DNA of 64,000 bases from CAWBLP01 sp963721065 (lineage in GTDB: Bacteria > Pseudomonadota > Alphaproteobacteria > Acetobacterales > Acetobacteraceae), in the NCBI GenBank assembly GCA_963721065.1, contig CAVRHO010000001.1:992001-1056000 (forward strand), written 5' to 3'. The position numbers and the translations under genes were made by a program. The first letter of the stretch is position 1, and each line of letters opens with the position of its first letter. Below, piece after piece: positions 1 to 7,766 of the stretch. Under the pieces are notes generated by a model. The model was not told the origin of the DNA. It ran no database searches and saw only the letters and a list, made by a program, of their open reading frames with translations.

Positions 1-1077
1 TATTCGCCCAGCACGGAACAGGTGCTGAAGCGGCCGCTGCTGATCGGCCCGCCCTGGATCAACAAGTTCTACATCCTGGATCTGCGGCCGCGGAACAGCT
101 TCGTGCGCTGGGCGGTGTCGCAGGGGCACACCGTGTTCGTGATCTCCTGGGTGAACCCGGACAGCCGGCTCGCCGAGAAGGGGTTCGAGGACTACATGCA
201 GGAAGGCTACCTCGCCGCGCTGGACGCCATCGAGCAGGCCACCGGCGAGCGCGAGGTGAACGCCATCGGCTATTGCCTGGGTGGCACGCTGCTGTCGTCC
301 ACCCTGGCCTACATGGCGGCGAAGAAGGACGACCGCATCAAGACAGCGACGTTCTTCGTGACGATGATGGACTTCCAGGAATCCGGCGAACTGGGCGTGT
401 TCATCGATGAGGAGCAACTGCAGTCGCTGGAAGAGAAGATGAACAAGCGCGGCTATCTGGAGGGGTCGGAAATGGCGACCACCTTCAACATGCTGCGCGC
501 CAACGACCTGATCTGGTCGTTCGTGGTGAACAATTACCTGCTGGGGAATGAGCCGTTCCCGTTCGACCTGCTGTACTGGAACAGCGATTCCACCCGCATG
601 CCCGCGCGCATGCACAGTTTCTACCTGCGCAAGATGTACCAGGAGAACCTGCTGGCGCAGCCGGGCGGCATCTCCCTGTGCGGCGTGCCGATCGACCTGC
701 GCAAGATCAAAACACCGGCGTATTTCCTGTCCACGCGGGAAGACCATATCGCGCCGTGGAAGAGCACCTATCGTGGCACCCAGTTGCTGTCCGGGCCGAA
801 GCGCTTCGTGCTGGCAGCCAGCGGCCATATCGCCGGCGTGGTGAACCCGCCGGAGGGCGGCAAGTACAGCCACTGGATCAACGAGTCGCTGCCGCCCGAC
901 GCGGAGCAGTGGCTGGCCGGCGGCACCGAGATCGCCGGGTCGTGGTGGCCGGACTGGCACCGCTGGGTCATCGCGCAGGGCGGCAAGGAAATGGTGCCGG
1001 CGCGCGTGCCGGGCGACGGCAAGCTGAAGCCGATCGAGGATGCGCCGGGAAGCTATGTGCGGGTGACGCTGACCTGA
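1..1077 (+). CDS. phaC: Class I poly(3-hydroxyalkanoate) synthase, 3' part
   Basis: Polymerises (R)-3-hydroxyacyl-CoA into PHA/PHB storage granules. The reading frame is open from base 1 (Y-S-P-S-T-E-Q-V-L-K-R-P), so the 5' end lies outside the window; a GTG at 22 is internal. The family signature PPWINKFYILDL is near the start, followed by the lipase-like box GYCLGG carrying the nucleophilic Cys. The catalytic Asp is in STREDHIAPW and the catalytic His in ASGHIAGVVNPP. The visible 358 codons correspond to the C-terminal catalytic domain. It sits beside acetate kinase and upstream of an acetyl-CoA/pyruvate cluster, consistent with overflow-carbon storage. Identification is very secure; the true start cannot be seen. 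Confidence 0.96.
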   Translation, partial: YSPSTEQVLKRPLLIGPPWINKFYILDLRPRNSFVRWAVSQGHTVFVISWVNPDSRLAEKGFEDYMQEGYLAALDAIEQATGEREVNAIGYCLGGTLLSSTLAYMAAKKDDRIKTATFFVTMMDFQESGELGVFIDEEQLQSLEEKMNKRGYLEGSEMATTFNMLRANDLIWSFVVNNYLLGNEPFPFDLLYWNSDSTRMPARMHSFYLRKMYQENLLAQPGGISLCGVPIDLRKIKTPAYFLSTREDHIAPWKSTYRGTQLLSGPKRFVLAASGHIAGVVNPPEGGKYSHWINESLPPDAEQWLAGGTEIAGSWWPDWHRWVIAQGGKEMVPARVPGDGKLKPIEDAPGSYVRVTLT

Positions 1078-1087
1078 AGGGCTGTTC

Positions 1088-1256
1088 CCGCGAATCGTTT
1101 GACCGGTGGTCGGCAACGCACCGTCATGGTCGGCGAAGGCGGGCCATCGACGATGTTCGCTGATGGCGTCTGTGAAAAGACGTGGATGGCCCGCCTGCGC
1201 GGGCCATGACGCCGAATGGCTGGCCGTGCGTCAAACCTGACGCGGGCTGGTATTAC
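1088..1256. repeat. MITE-like palindromic repeat, family B, copy 1
   Basis: Two inward hairpins, GTCATGGTCGGCG...GGGCCATC and GTGGATGGCCCGCC...GGGCCATGAC, are joined by a short A/T-containing linker. The right flank (CGTCAAACCTGACGCGGG then CTGGTATTA) matches, as an inverted repeat, the left flank of the copy at 49981. The extreme right end supplies the TAA stop codon of the converging acetate kinase gene (1253-1255). No transposase is nearby, so any mobility would be in trans. Confidence 0.7.
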
Positions 1257-2443
1257 CCGGCCAACCCGGCCACAGCGACGGCGTGGCGTGCGATCATCGC
1301 CTCCTCGTTGGTCGGGATCACCCAGACCTCCACGCGGCTGTCCGGCGTGCTGATCCGCCCGCCGGGATGTGCGTTCGCCGCCGGATCGAGCGTGATGCCC
1401 AACCAGGCCAGGCGCTGGCACACCAGGGCGCGAATGTCCGCGGCGTGCTCGCCGATGCCGGCGGTGAACACCAGCCCGTCCAGGCCACCCAGCGTGCTGA
1501 CCAGCCCGCCGGTTTCGCGGGCGATGCGGAACACGAACAGCTCGATCGCTTCACGGGCGCGAGGGTCGTCGCTGTCCAGCAGCACGCGCATGTCGCTGCC
1601 GATCCCGGAGACGCCCAGCAGACCGGAGTGGTGATAGAGCAGGTCCTCGACCTGCTGCGCCGTCAGGCCGCGTTGCTGCAGAAGGTACAGCAGCACGCCG
1701 GGATCGAGCGTGCCGCAGCGGGTGCCCATCATCAGCCCCTCCAGCGCGGTGAACCCCATGGTGGTGTCCACGCTGCGTCCGTTCTGCATGGCGCACAGAC
1801 TGGCCCCGTTGCCCAGATGCGCGGTCACCACCCGGCCGGCGGCCAGCGCCGGGGCGCGTTCGCGCAGGCGGCGGGCGATGAATTCGTAGGACAGGCCGTG
1901 GAAGCCGTAGCGCCGGACGCCGTCCGCCTCATAGGAACGGGGAAGGGCGAAGCGGGACGCCACCGCCGGCATGGTGTGGTGGAACGCGGTATCGAAGCAG
2001 GCCACCTGCGGCAGGGTCGGGCGCGCCTTCGCGATCGCGCGGATCGGTGCCAGGTTGTGCGGCTGGTGCAGCGGCGCCAGCGGGGTCAGCCCGGCAAGCT
2101 GCTCCAGCAGGCCATCGGTGACGCGTTCCGGCGCGGCGTGCGTCGGGCCGCCATGCACCACCCGGTGGCCGACGGCGGCCAGCACCGCCTGCCCGAGATG
2201 CGAGTCCACCCATCCCAGCAGGTGCGACAGCAGCGCTTCGTGTGTCTGCCGAGCATCCTGCGGCCAGCGGTGCTCGGCCAGAGTCGCGCCGGCAGAGTCC
2301 TTTGCCACGAAATGCGGCGCCGTGCCGATGCCTTCGATCTGACCGTGCGAGACCGGGGCCAGGCTGCCGCCCTGCACGAGTTCGAACACGGCAAACTTGA
2401 TGCTGGACGAGCCGGCGTTGATGGTCAGGACTGCACGGGTCAC
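1253..2443 (-). CDS. ackA: Acetate kinase
   Basis: Interconverts acetate plus ATP with acetyl phosphate plus ADP in the cytoplasm. The 396-residue protein begins with the acetokinase signature LTINAGSSSIKFAVFE. It also shows the conserved stretches VGHRVVHGG, CFDTAFHHTMP, YGFHGLSYE, HLGNGASLCA and FTAGIGEHAADIR, and the length is normal for the family. No phosphotransacetylase or phosphoketolase gene lies in the window, so its partner is elsewhere. Its stop codon TAA falls within the terminal bases of the adjacent family-B repeat, suggesting the repeat landed at the 3' end and may have altered the last residues. The neighbouring PHA synthase and acetyl-CoA synthetase suggest acetate overflow or recovery. 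Confidence 0.96.
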   Translation of the reverse strand: MTRAVLTINAGSSSIKFAVFELVQGGSLAPVSHGQIEGIGTAPHFVAKDSAGATLAEHRWPQDARQTHEALLSHLLGWVDSHLGQAVLAAVGHRVVHGGPTHAAPERVTDGLLEQLAGLTPLAPLHQPHNLAPIRAIAKARPTLPQVACFDTAFHHTMPAVASRFALPRSYEADGVRRYGFHGLSYEFIARRLRERAPALAAGRVVTAHLGNGASLCAMQNGRSVDTTMGFTALEGLMMGTRCGTLDPGVLLYLLQQRGLTAQQVEDLLYHHSGLLGVSGIGSDMRVLLDSDDPRAREAIELFVFRIARETGGLVSTLGGLDGLVFTAGIGEHAADIRALVCQRLAWLGITLDPAANAHPGGRISTPDSRVEVWVIPTNEEAMIARHAVAVAGLAG

Positions 2444-2477
2444 GGGCTGCCTCCTGCGTCGAACGGCGATGGCCTGG

Positions 2478-2490
2478 AGGTATCATACCT
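2478..2490. promoter_or_regulatory. Short palindrome upstream of ackA
   Basis: AGGTAT-C-ATACCT, perfect 6-bp arms around one base, lies 34 bp before the ackA start in very GC-rich surroundings. It could be an operator, but I recognise no regulator motif. Confidence 0.25.
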
Positions 2491-2560
2491 GCTGCGGCGC
2501 ACCGAAGCAGGTCCGTTGGCGACCGGGGGACGTGGTGGTGATGGAGCCATTCGGATCCGC

Positions 2561-2630
2561 CCGCACCGCACTTGCCCCGCACCGCACTTGCCCCGCGCCG
2601 CACTTGCCCCGCGCCGCACGGCACTTGCAC
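2561..2630. repeat. Tandem repeat, 16-bp unit
   Basis: Three near-identical 16-bp units of the form CCGCACCGCACTTGCC (starts 2561, 2577, 2593) plus a decayed fourth fill the gap between ackA and nsrR. Not coding in any convincing frame. Confidence 0.8.
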
Positions 2631-2692
2631 GGTCAGGGCGGACGCGGACCGGAGCCCACGGCCCGCCGTCCGCCGCGGGCAGTCGCCGTCAC

Positions 2693-3214
2693 CTATCCCT
2701 TGGCTGCCACCCGTGTCGCCGGGCGCGGCGTCCGCCGACGGGCCGCCGGGGCGCGCAGGCGCGAGGTGCGCGCGTCGCTGACCCGCTGGTCCTGGAAAAC
2801 ATCGGCCGTTGGCCCGCCCGAACCCACCAGGTCGGCCAGCGTGTAGCGCGACAGTTCCGCCATGAAGGCGTGGCCGGCGCGCCGCAACGCCCCGTGCAGC
2901 AGGCAGCAGCGCCCCAGCACGCAGGCGCGGGTGCTGGAGAAGCAGGGCACAAGCTCCATGTCCGGTTCGGACCGGCGCACCACGTCGGCGACGTTGATCG
3001 CGTCGGCCGGCTTGGCCAGGCGGATGCCGCCCTTTCGGCCGCGCAAGGTGTCGATGTCCCCGGCCTGGCCCAGTTCGCGCACCACCTTGTTGAGGTGCAT
3101 GCGGGAGATGCCATACGCCTCGGCGATCTCGGCGACGGTGGCGGTGTGTTCCGGGCGCAGTGCGAGATACATCAGCACCCGGAGCGTATAGTCTGTGTAG
3201 GTCGTCAGGCGCAT
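2693..3214 (-). CDS. nsrR: Rrf2-family NO-sensing repressor NsrR
   Basis: Fe-S transcriptional repressor that releases DNA on binding nitric oxide. The ATG at 3214 (MRLTTYTDYTLRVLMYLA) is chosen because upstream codons are not family-like. The winged-helix domain spans about residues 1-70, with ISRMHLNKVVRELGQAG as the recognition region. The cluster ligands appear as three spaced cysteines in VPCFSSTRACVLGRCC, followed by AFMAELSRYTLADL typical of NsrR. A basic Arg/Ala/Pro tail of roughly 30 residues after VFQDQ is not typical. It is divergent from nnrS, the usual NsrR/NnrR target, across an intergenic region with an inverted repeat at 3470-3509. The family call is strong; the gene name rests on the Cys spacing and the neighbour. 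Confidence 0.9.
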   Translation of the reverse strand: MRLTTYTDYTLRVLMYLALRPEHTATVAEIAEAYGISRMHLNKVVRELGQAGDIDTLRGRKGGIRLAKPADAINVADVVRRSEPDMELVPCFSSTRACVLGRCCLLHGALRRAGHAFMAELSRYTLADLVGSGGPTADVFQDQRVSDARTSRLRAPAARRRTPRPATRVAAKG

Positions 3215-3646
3215 GGTTCCGGCGACAATCCCCCGTTCGCAATGCCGTGCAACACACTCCGCGACCCGATGCGCAGCAGGCACCAGGGGGTGACCGTCGC
3301 GGATTGCCGGACATCATCACACCATAGCACCGTTAAAGTCGGATAGCAAGTTCCAGTTCAGACGCGGCGAGCCGTGCCGCTGCGGCCGAGCCGCTGGTGG
3401 TGGTTGCGCCGCATGCCGCGGGTGCCGCCAGCCACTGCGCCTCGGATGCGTCAGGGAGCGGCGGGAAAAATAAGCATTGAACGTGCCAATTATCGCTGAT
3501 ATTGCTTATCTGCGATGGCGCTTTTTCCGGCGCCGCCTTCGACGCATCCCGGGGCCCCCCGCAGGACCGTCCTGGCCGCCGGCAAAGAACCGCGCCAAAG
3601 CCGCGCCGGTGCGATTCCGGCGCACCGTGGCAGGAGGCATGCGGTC
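3215..3646. promoter_or_regulatory. Divergent nsrR/nnrS intergenic region with inverted repeat
   Basis: The gap holds the promoters of both genes. The most notable element is an inverted repeat, ATAAGCA at 3470-3476 and TGCTTAT at 3503-3509, in an AT-rich island that stands out from the GC-rich background. The centres are about 33 bp apart, roughly three helical turns, as two-site repressors often show. A TTG-N7-CAA at 3477-3489 resembles an NnrR box but is one base short. Assignment to NsrR is inference from position. Confidence 0.45.
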
Positions 3647-4948
3647 ATGGGTCCCTTCATCGATCACCTCAGGCAGGAAAAGACCGGCACGCTTCCGCGA
3701 TTCCGCATGCGCCTCGCGTCAACCGCCAAGCGTCCGGCCGCCGGCATTCCGCGTTACCGTCCGCAAGCCGGTCCTGCGCTGCTGTCCGCCGGCTTCCGCC
3801 CGTTCTTCCTGCTGTCGGCCGTCTGGGCCGCCGTCGCCATTCCGCTGTGGCTGGCGCTGTATGGCGGGTCTGCGCAGGTGCCCACCGCGTTGCCGCCCGG
3901 CGTCTGGCATGCGCACGAGATGATCTTCGGATTCGCCGCCGCCACCATCGCCGGATTCCTGCTGACCGCCATTCCCAACTGGACCGGCCGCATGCCGCTG
4001 CAGGGTGCGCCGCTGGCCGGCCTGGTGGCGCTGTGGGTCGCCGGTCGCATCGGCGTTCTGTTCTCGGCCGGGATCGGTCCGGTTGCGGCAACGGTGCTGG
4101 ACCTGCTGTTCCCGGTCGTGTTCCTGGGCGTGGTGGCACGGGAAATCGCTGCCGGCCGCAACTGGCGCAATCTGCCGATGGTCGTGGCGCTCGCCGGCCT
4201 GCTGGTGGCGAATGCGCTGGTGCACCTGGACGCGCTGGGCCTGGCGCCGACCGCGATGCTGGGCAACGTGTTGGGAATCGCCGTGGTGCTGTTGCTGATC
4301 AGCCTGGTCGGCGGGCGCATCATCCCCAGTTTCACCCGAAACTGGCTGGCGAAGCAGCGCCCGGACGTCGCGCCGCCCGTGGGGTTCAACCGGTTCGACG
4401 GGGTGGTGCTGGGCATGACCATCCTGGCACTGGCCGCCCTGGTGTCGGTGCCGCATGCGGCCGTTACCGCGTGGATCTGCCTGGCGACCGGCATTGTGCA
4501 CTGGGTCCGCCTGGCGCGCTGGCGCGGCCTGGCGACGCTGCGGGAGCCGCTGCTGTGGGTGCTGCATCTGGGCTATGCCTGGGTGGGCCTGGGCTTCTGT
4601 CTGCTCGGCCTGGCCGGACTGTGGCCGGAAGTGCCGCCATTCGCCGCGCTGCATGCGCTCACTGTTGGCGCGATCGGCACGATGACCCTGGCGGTGATGA
4701 CCCGCGCGACGCTGGGGCATACCGGCCGTCCGCTGACCGCCGGACCGGGGACCACGCTGATCTACGTTCTGGTGACGGTCGCCGCGGTCGGTCGGCTGCT
4801 CGCCCCGTTCGCCGGCGTCGATTACTTCCAGGCGCTGTGGCTGAGCGGGTTTGCGTGGAGCGGCGCGTTCGGCCTGTTCGCGGTGCTGTACCTGCGGCCG
4901 CTGGCCTGGCCGCGCGGGTCACGCAAGGCCGCGGCGGACCCGGCGTAA
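3647..4948 (+). CDS. nnrS: NnrS family haem/copper membrane protein
   Basis: NnrS proteins are polytopic haem- and copper-containing inner-membrane proteins that lessen nitrosative stress by limiting damage to iron-sulphur and iron pools. The ATG at 3647 is preferred because AGGAGG lies at 3632-3637; an earlier in-frame ATG at 3515 has no such site. The 433-residue product shows SAGFRPFFLLSAVWA, then GVWHAHEMIFGFAAATIAGF with the conserved His pair, IPNWTGRMPLQG, and GGRIIPSFTRNWL. About twelve hydrophobic segments follow one another. It faces nsrR and is therefore probably repressed by it. Confidence in family is high. Confidence 0.95.
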   Translation: MGPFIDHLRQEKTGTLPRFRMRLASTAKRPAAGIPRYRPQAGPALLSAGFRPFFLLSAVWAAVAIPLWLALYGGSAQVPTALPPGVWHAHEMIFGFAAATIAGFLLTAIPNWTGRMPLQGAPLAGLVALWVAGRIGVLFSAGIGPVAATVLDLLFPVVFLGVVAREIAAGRNWRNLPMVVALAGLLVANALVHLDALGLAPTAMLGNVLGIAVVLLLISLVGGRIIPSFTRNWLAKQRPDVAPPVGFNRFDGVVLGMTILALAALVSVPHAAVTAWICLATGIVHWVRLARWRGLATLREPLLWVLHLGYAWVGLGFCLLGLAGLWPEVPPFAALHALTVGAIGTMTLAVMTRATLGHTGRPLTAGPGTTLIYVLVTVAAVGRLLAPFAGVDYFQALWLSGFAWSGAFGLFAVLYLRPLAWPRGSRKAAADPA

Positions 4949-5241
4949 TGGTAACAGCCGATACAACACGCCGCGGTGCGAACGTCCATCGCCATGGTGG
5001 GCGACGGCGGGCCATCCACGCCTTTTCTGCCACGTCAGCGGTAAAGCCGTGGGTAGCGGGCGTTCGCCCGCCACGGCGTGGTTGGTTGCGCCTGCGTCGA
5101 TTTCCGCTGTTCCAACCTCCGTGGAGCGTGCGCCTGCAGCGGGGCGAAGCGCCTCATCTGCGGGCCTCATCCGTGGCATCGGAGCACTGGTGCCGCCCTG
5201 GCGCCATCCCAATCTATCAACCCTGAACTGGAGAGAACGCG
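4949..5241. repeat. Decayed family-B repeat in the nnrS/DUF364 gap
   Basis: Bases about 4975-5085 contain paired hairpins (CCATGGTGGGCG...GGGCCATCCACG and GTGGGTAGCGGGC...GCCCGCCACGGC) with the linker CTTTTCTGCCACGTCAGCGGTAAAG seen, in related form, in other family-B copies. The outer ends are degenerate. The rest of the gap shows no gene. A purine-rich GGAGAG precedes the next ATG. Confidence 0.5.
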
Positions 5242-6112
5242 ATGAACCAGCTTCCTCCCGACGGCACGATCGTTGGCGAGACCATTGCGGAGATCGCCGG
5301 CATCCTTGGGCCTGACGCCGAGCGGATCAGCATCGAGCGGGTTGTGATCGGGCTGTTCTTCACCGGCGTGAAGCTGAGCAGCGGTGCGGCGGGCACGGCT
5401 GCCACGCCGATCCATGCCATTCCCGAAGCGGTCTGCTGCCCAAGCTCTGCGATGACCATGCCGTTTCCCGGCAAGCTGCACGGCCGTCGCGCCACGGACC
5501 TGCTGAAGGAGGCGGTGTCGCCACACCCGATCCGTCGTGCCGTCGGCATCGCGACGATGAACGCGCTGGCGGACATGTGCTGGGATCGCCAGCCCGATCC
5601 GGCGGTTGAACTGCGCTCCGGCGTGGACGCATACGATGCTGCCCGCATTCAGCCGGGCGAGCATGTCGTGGTGGTCGGCGCCTTCGTGCCGTTCCTGCGC
5701 GCGCTGAAGCAGGCCGGCCAGCGCTTCACCATCCTGGAGATCGACCCGCGCACCCTGAAGCCGGAGGAGATGCCGTTCTTCCGCCCGGCCGACCAGGCGC
5801 CGGAGGTGGTGCCGACCGCCGATGTCCTGCTGATGACCGGCACCACGCTGCTGAACGACACGATGGAAGGGTTGCTGGCGCTGTGCCGCCCCGACGCGCG
5901 GGTCGTGGTGGTGGGGCCCGACGGTCAGCATGCGTCCGGGCGCCTATCTGCGCCGCGGTGCCGATGTGCTGGGCGGCGTGCGGGTCACCCGGCCCGACGA
6001 GTTCCTGGACATGCTGTCCGAGGGTGGTTCCGGCTACCACTTCTTCGGCCGGTCGGCGGAGAAGGTCGTACTGTTGCGGCGGCAGGCGAAGCCGGCCTTG
6101 CAGGCGGCGTGA
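5242..6112 (+). pseudogene. DUF4213/DUF364 putative heavy-metal chelation protein, frameshifted
   Basis: The N-terminal part is a DUF4213 domain (IERVVIGLFFTGVKLSSG, then EAVCCPSSAMTMPFPGKL, RRAVGIATMNALADMCW). It is followed by a Rossmann-like DUF364 domain (GEHVVVVGAFVPFLRAL, VLLMTGTTLLNDTMEGLL, VVVVGP). After VVVVGP the frame is lost: the conserved continuation TVSMRPGAYLRRGADVLGG is in the frame one base later, running to the stop at 6112. One extra base in GGGGCCCG around 5914-5920 explains this exactly. Uninterrupted it would be about 289 residues, normal for the family. DUF364 proteins are thought to bind or handle metals. It may be a real lesion or a sequencing indel in a G/C run. Confidence 0.82.
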
Positions 6113-6232
6113 TCGGCTTTTGACGCACGCAGGGCTGCGGCGCGTCAGGTTTGCGGGACAGCCCGTCGCTGCGCGCCGCCGCGGCCAGGCATCAGCAGCA
6201 GTCGTCACGGCACTGGCCCTCCCACGCGTGAG

Positions 6233-6964
6233 TCAGTGAGTTCCCGCTGTGCCGCGCCGTGGCCAGAGAGTGGTCCCGGGCAGATGCCGAAGCTGGTCAA
6301 CGACCTCATGCGCGAAGACAACGCCGGTTGCCGTCACGGGCAGGCCGGCAACGTGCAGCGCTTCCGCGACCCAGGTGTTGCAGGTGTATGTCGCGCTGTA
6401 GGTGCCGGTCGCGGCATAGAACAGGCTTCCGGGCGAGAACCCGACGCCGACTGGGTATGGCTGTCCGTCCGGTGAGCGGGCGAAGGCGGTTCGGATGAAG
6501 GCGACCATCCGATCTGCCTCGACGCGCGACAGGCCGATCGCGAAGACCCGGGCGTTGGGCAGGGCATCCTGCGGAGGCTGCGCCAGCGCGGTGACCAGCA
6601 GCACCGCCGGCCCCGGGAACAACGCCCGCAGTGCGTCGCCTATCCCGGGATCGCGTGCCATGTAGTAGTTGCGCTCACCCCAGCCAAACAGCAGGAACTT
6701 TGCGTCGGGAAAGGACGCCGGCAGCCTGTTCCAGGCGTGGTCGAGCCACGGTACCGGAAGGGCAATGCCGGTGTGCCATCCGGCCGCGGTCACGTACACC
6801 GTCACATCCGGCTGCGATGGCGGCCGATAGGCGGATGGCGGCGCGACCTGACAGCCCGCAAGCGTCAACCACGCGCTTCCCGTCACGCCAAAGCACAGCA
6901 GGCGTCGGCGCCTGATCCAGATCGCCGTCGGGTCTGACGCCCGGCGCGGCGTGCCGCGCCTCAT
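6233..6964 (-). CDS. DUF2459 (TIGR02117-type) probable lipoprotein
   Basis: 243 residues. A basic N-terminus and hydrophobic stretch LLCFGVTGSAWLTLAGC end in a lipobox-like LAGC, so the mature protein is probably anchored by Cys near residue 38. The conserved DUF2459 core includes YVTAAGWHTGIALPV, FGWGERNYYMARDP and YTCNTWVAEALHVAGLP. The His and Cys/Asn-Thr-Trp pattern is reminiscent of a papain-like peptidase fold (inference), but the function is unknown. The first residues (MRRGTPRR) could be upstream of the true start. Monocistronic as far as can be seen. Confidence 0.85.
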   Translation of the reverse strand: MRRGTPRRASDPTAIWIRRRRLLCFGVTGSAWLTLAGCQVAPPSAYRPPSQPDVTVYVTAAGWHTGIALPVPWLDHAWNRLPASFPDAKFLLFGWGERNYYMARDPGIGDALRALFPGPAVLLVTALAQPPQDALPNARVFAIGLSRVEADRMVAFIRTAFARSPDGQPYPVGVGFSPGSLFYAATGTYSATYTCNTWVAEALHVAGLPVTATGVVFAHEVVDQLRHLPGTTLWPRRGTAGTH

Positions 6965-7306
6965 CGCCCGGAATGGTCAGCCATTCAGGAGGCCGCCGGT
7001 ATCGGTTGTGAGACGTCGTGCAGGAACACCCGTCGCAACGTGCATGGTCAACACAGTGCAGGCGTGCGTGCGCCTTTACCAGCCCGCGTCATCACTGCTT
7101 CCGGGCCGCCAAACCTCGGTGGCGGGCGAAGGCCCGTTACGCACGACCAAACGGAAAGTCCTCTCCGGCCGTTGCGAGGCCCGTCGCGGTCGCATTCACG
7201 GATGGCCGGTCGGTATTCCGGTGGGGAACTTTGCCGATAGCAACAGCTAAAGTCGTGGATGGCCGTCCTTCGCCGGCCATGACGTGGGATGCGCAACCGG
7301 TTGCGG
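6965..7306. repeat. Gap with decayed family-B repeat
   Basis: From about 7068 to 7300 the DNA carries family-B features: TTTACCAGCCCGCGTCA at the left, GGCGGGCGAAGGCCC in the middle, and AGCAACAGCTAAAGTCGTGG with a GGCCGTCCTTCGCCGGCC hairpin at 7246-7281. The linker AGCAACAGCTAAAG is the complement of the linker in the 49981 copy. Otherwise no gene was recognised. Confidence 0.5.
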
Positions 7307-7729
7307 CTAATGCAGATCCTCGCCGGAGGGCGCCTGCTGATCGATCAGATCGGGGGCTACGTCCGTCTCCAGCGACTCCTCGCGGGTGATCGGCGACTGT
7401 TGTCCAGGTGGGGATGCGGCGGCACCTTCGGCTTCGGCCGGCGAGCGCGGTCGACCTGCCTCCGGCAGCAGCAGGCCGAGAATGTCCGCACTGCCGGCAA
7501 CAGCCAGCGGTTGGCCGTCGATGCGCAGGTGCAATGCGCGATGCGGACGCAGCGCGATCCGGTCGCCGGGGGCGAAATCGGGCACCATCAGCACGCCATC
7601 CACCGTGCGCCGCCCCGGACCCACGGCGATCACCTCGGCCCACTCCACCGAGTCGTCCCACGCCTCCCCGGCCGCGGGCAGGATATGCACCAGCACATTG
7701 TCGCCGGCCGGTTGGAATCCGATCGTCAT
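7307..7729 (-). CDS. GroES-like (Cpn10 fold) protein
   Basis: 140 residues. The first about 90 match the Cpn10 beta-barrel: FQPAGDNVLVHILPA, VIAVGPGRRTVDG, MVPDFAPGDRIALRPH and SADILGLLL. The glycine/threonine-rich mobile loop that binds GroEL is replaced by a short acidic segment (EAWDDSVEWA). An acidic, Pro/Glu-rich tail of about 50 residues is also unusual. It may therefore not be a working GroEL partner. It follows the universal stress protein gene by 37 bp in the same direction and is probably cotranscribed under the FNR-type box at 8685. Start ATG 7729 is clear. Confidence 0.82.
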   Translation of the reverse strand: MTIGFQPAGDNVLVHILPAAGEAWDDSVEWAEVIAVGPGRRTVDGVLMVPDFAPGDRIALRPHRALHLRIDGQPLAVAGSADILGLLLPEAGRPRSPAEAEGAAASPPGQQSPITREESLETDVAPDLIDQQAPSGEDLH

Positions 7730-7766
7730 GCTTGCCTGTCCTGTGCGGTTGGTCCGTGGGAGCGGG

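Noticed and set aside
1283..3346. 687-codon open frame on the plus strand
   Set aside because: Covers ackA and nsrR in antisense; no family-like segments.
3477..3489. NnrR-type TTG-N8-CAA box
   Set aside because: The spacing is seven, not eight, so it does not fit the FNR-family consensus.
3502..5226. 574-codon open frame in another frame over nnrS
   Set aside because: Arg/Gly/Ala-rich shadow of nnrS.
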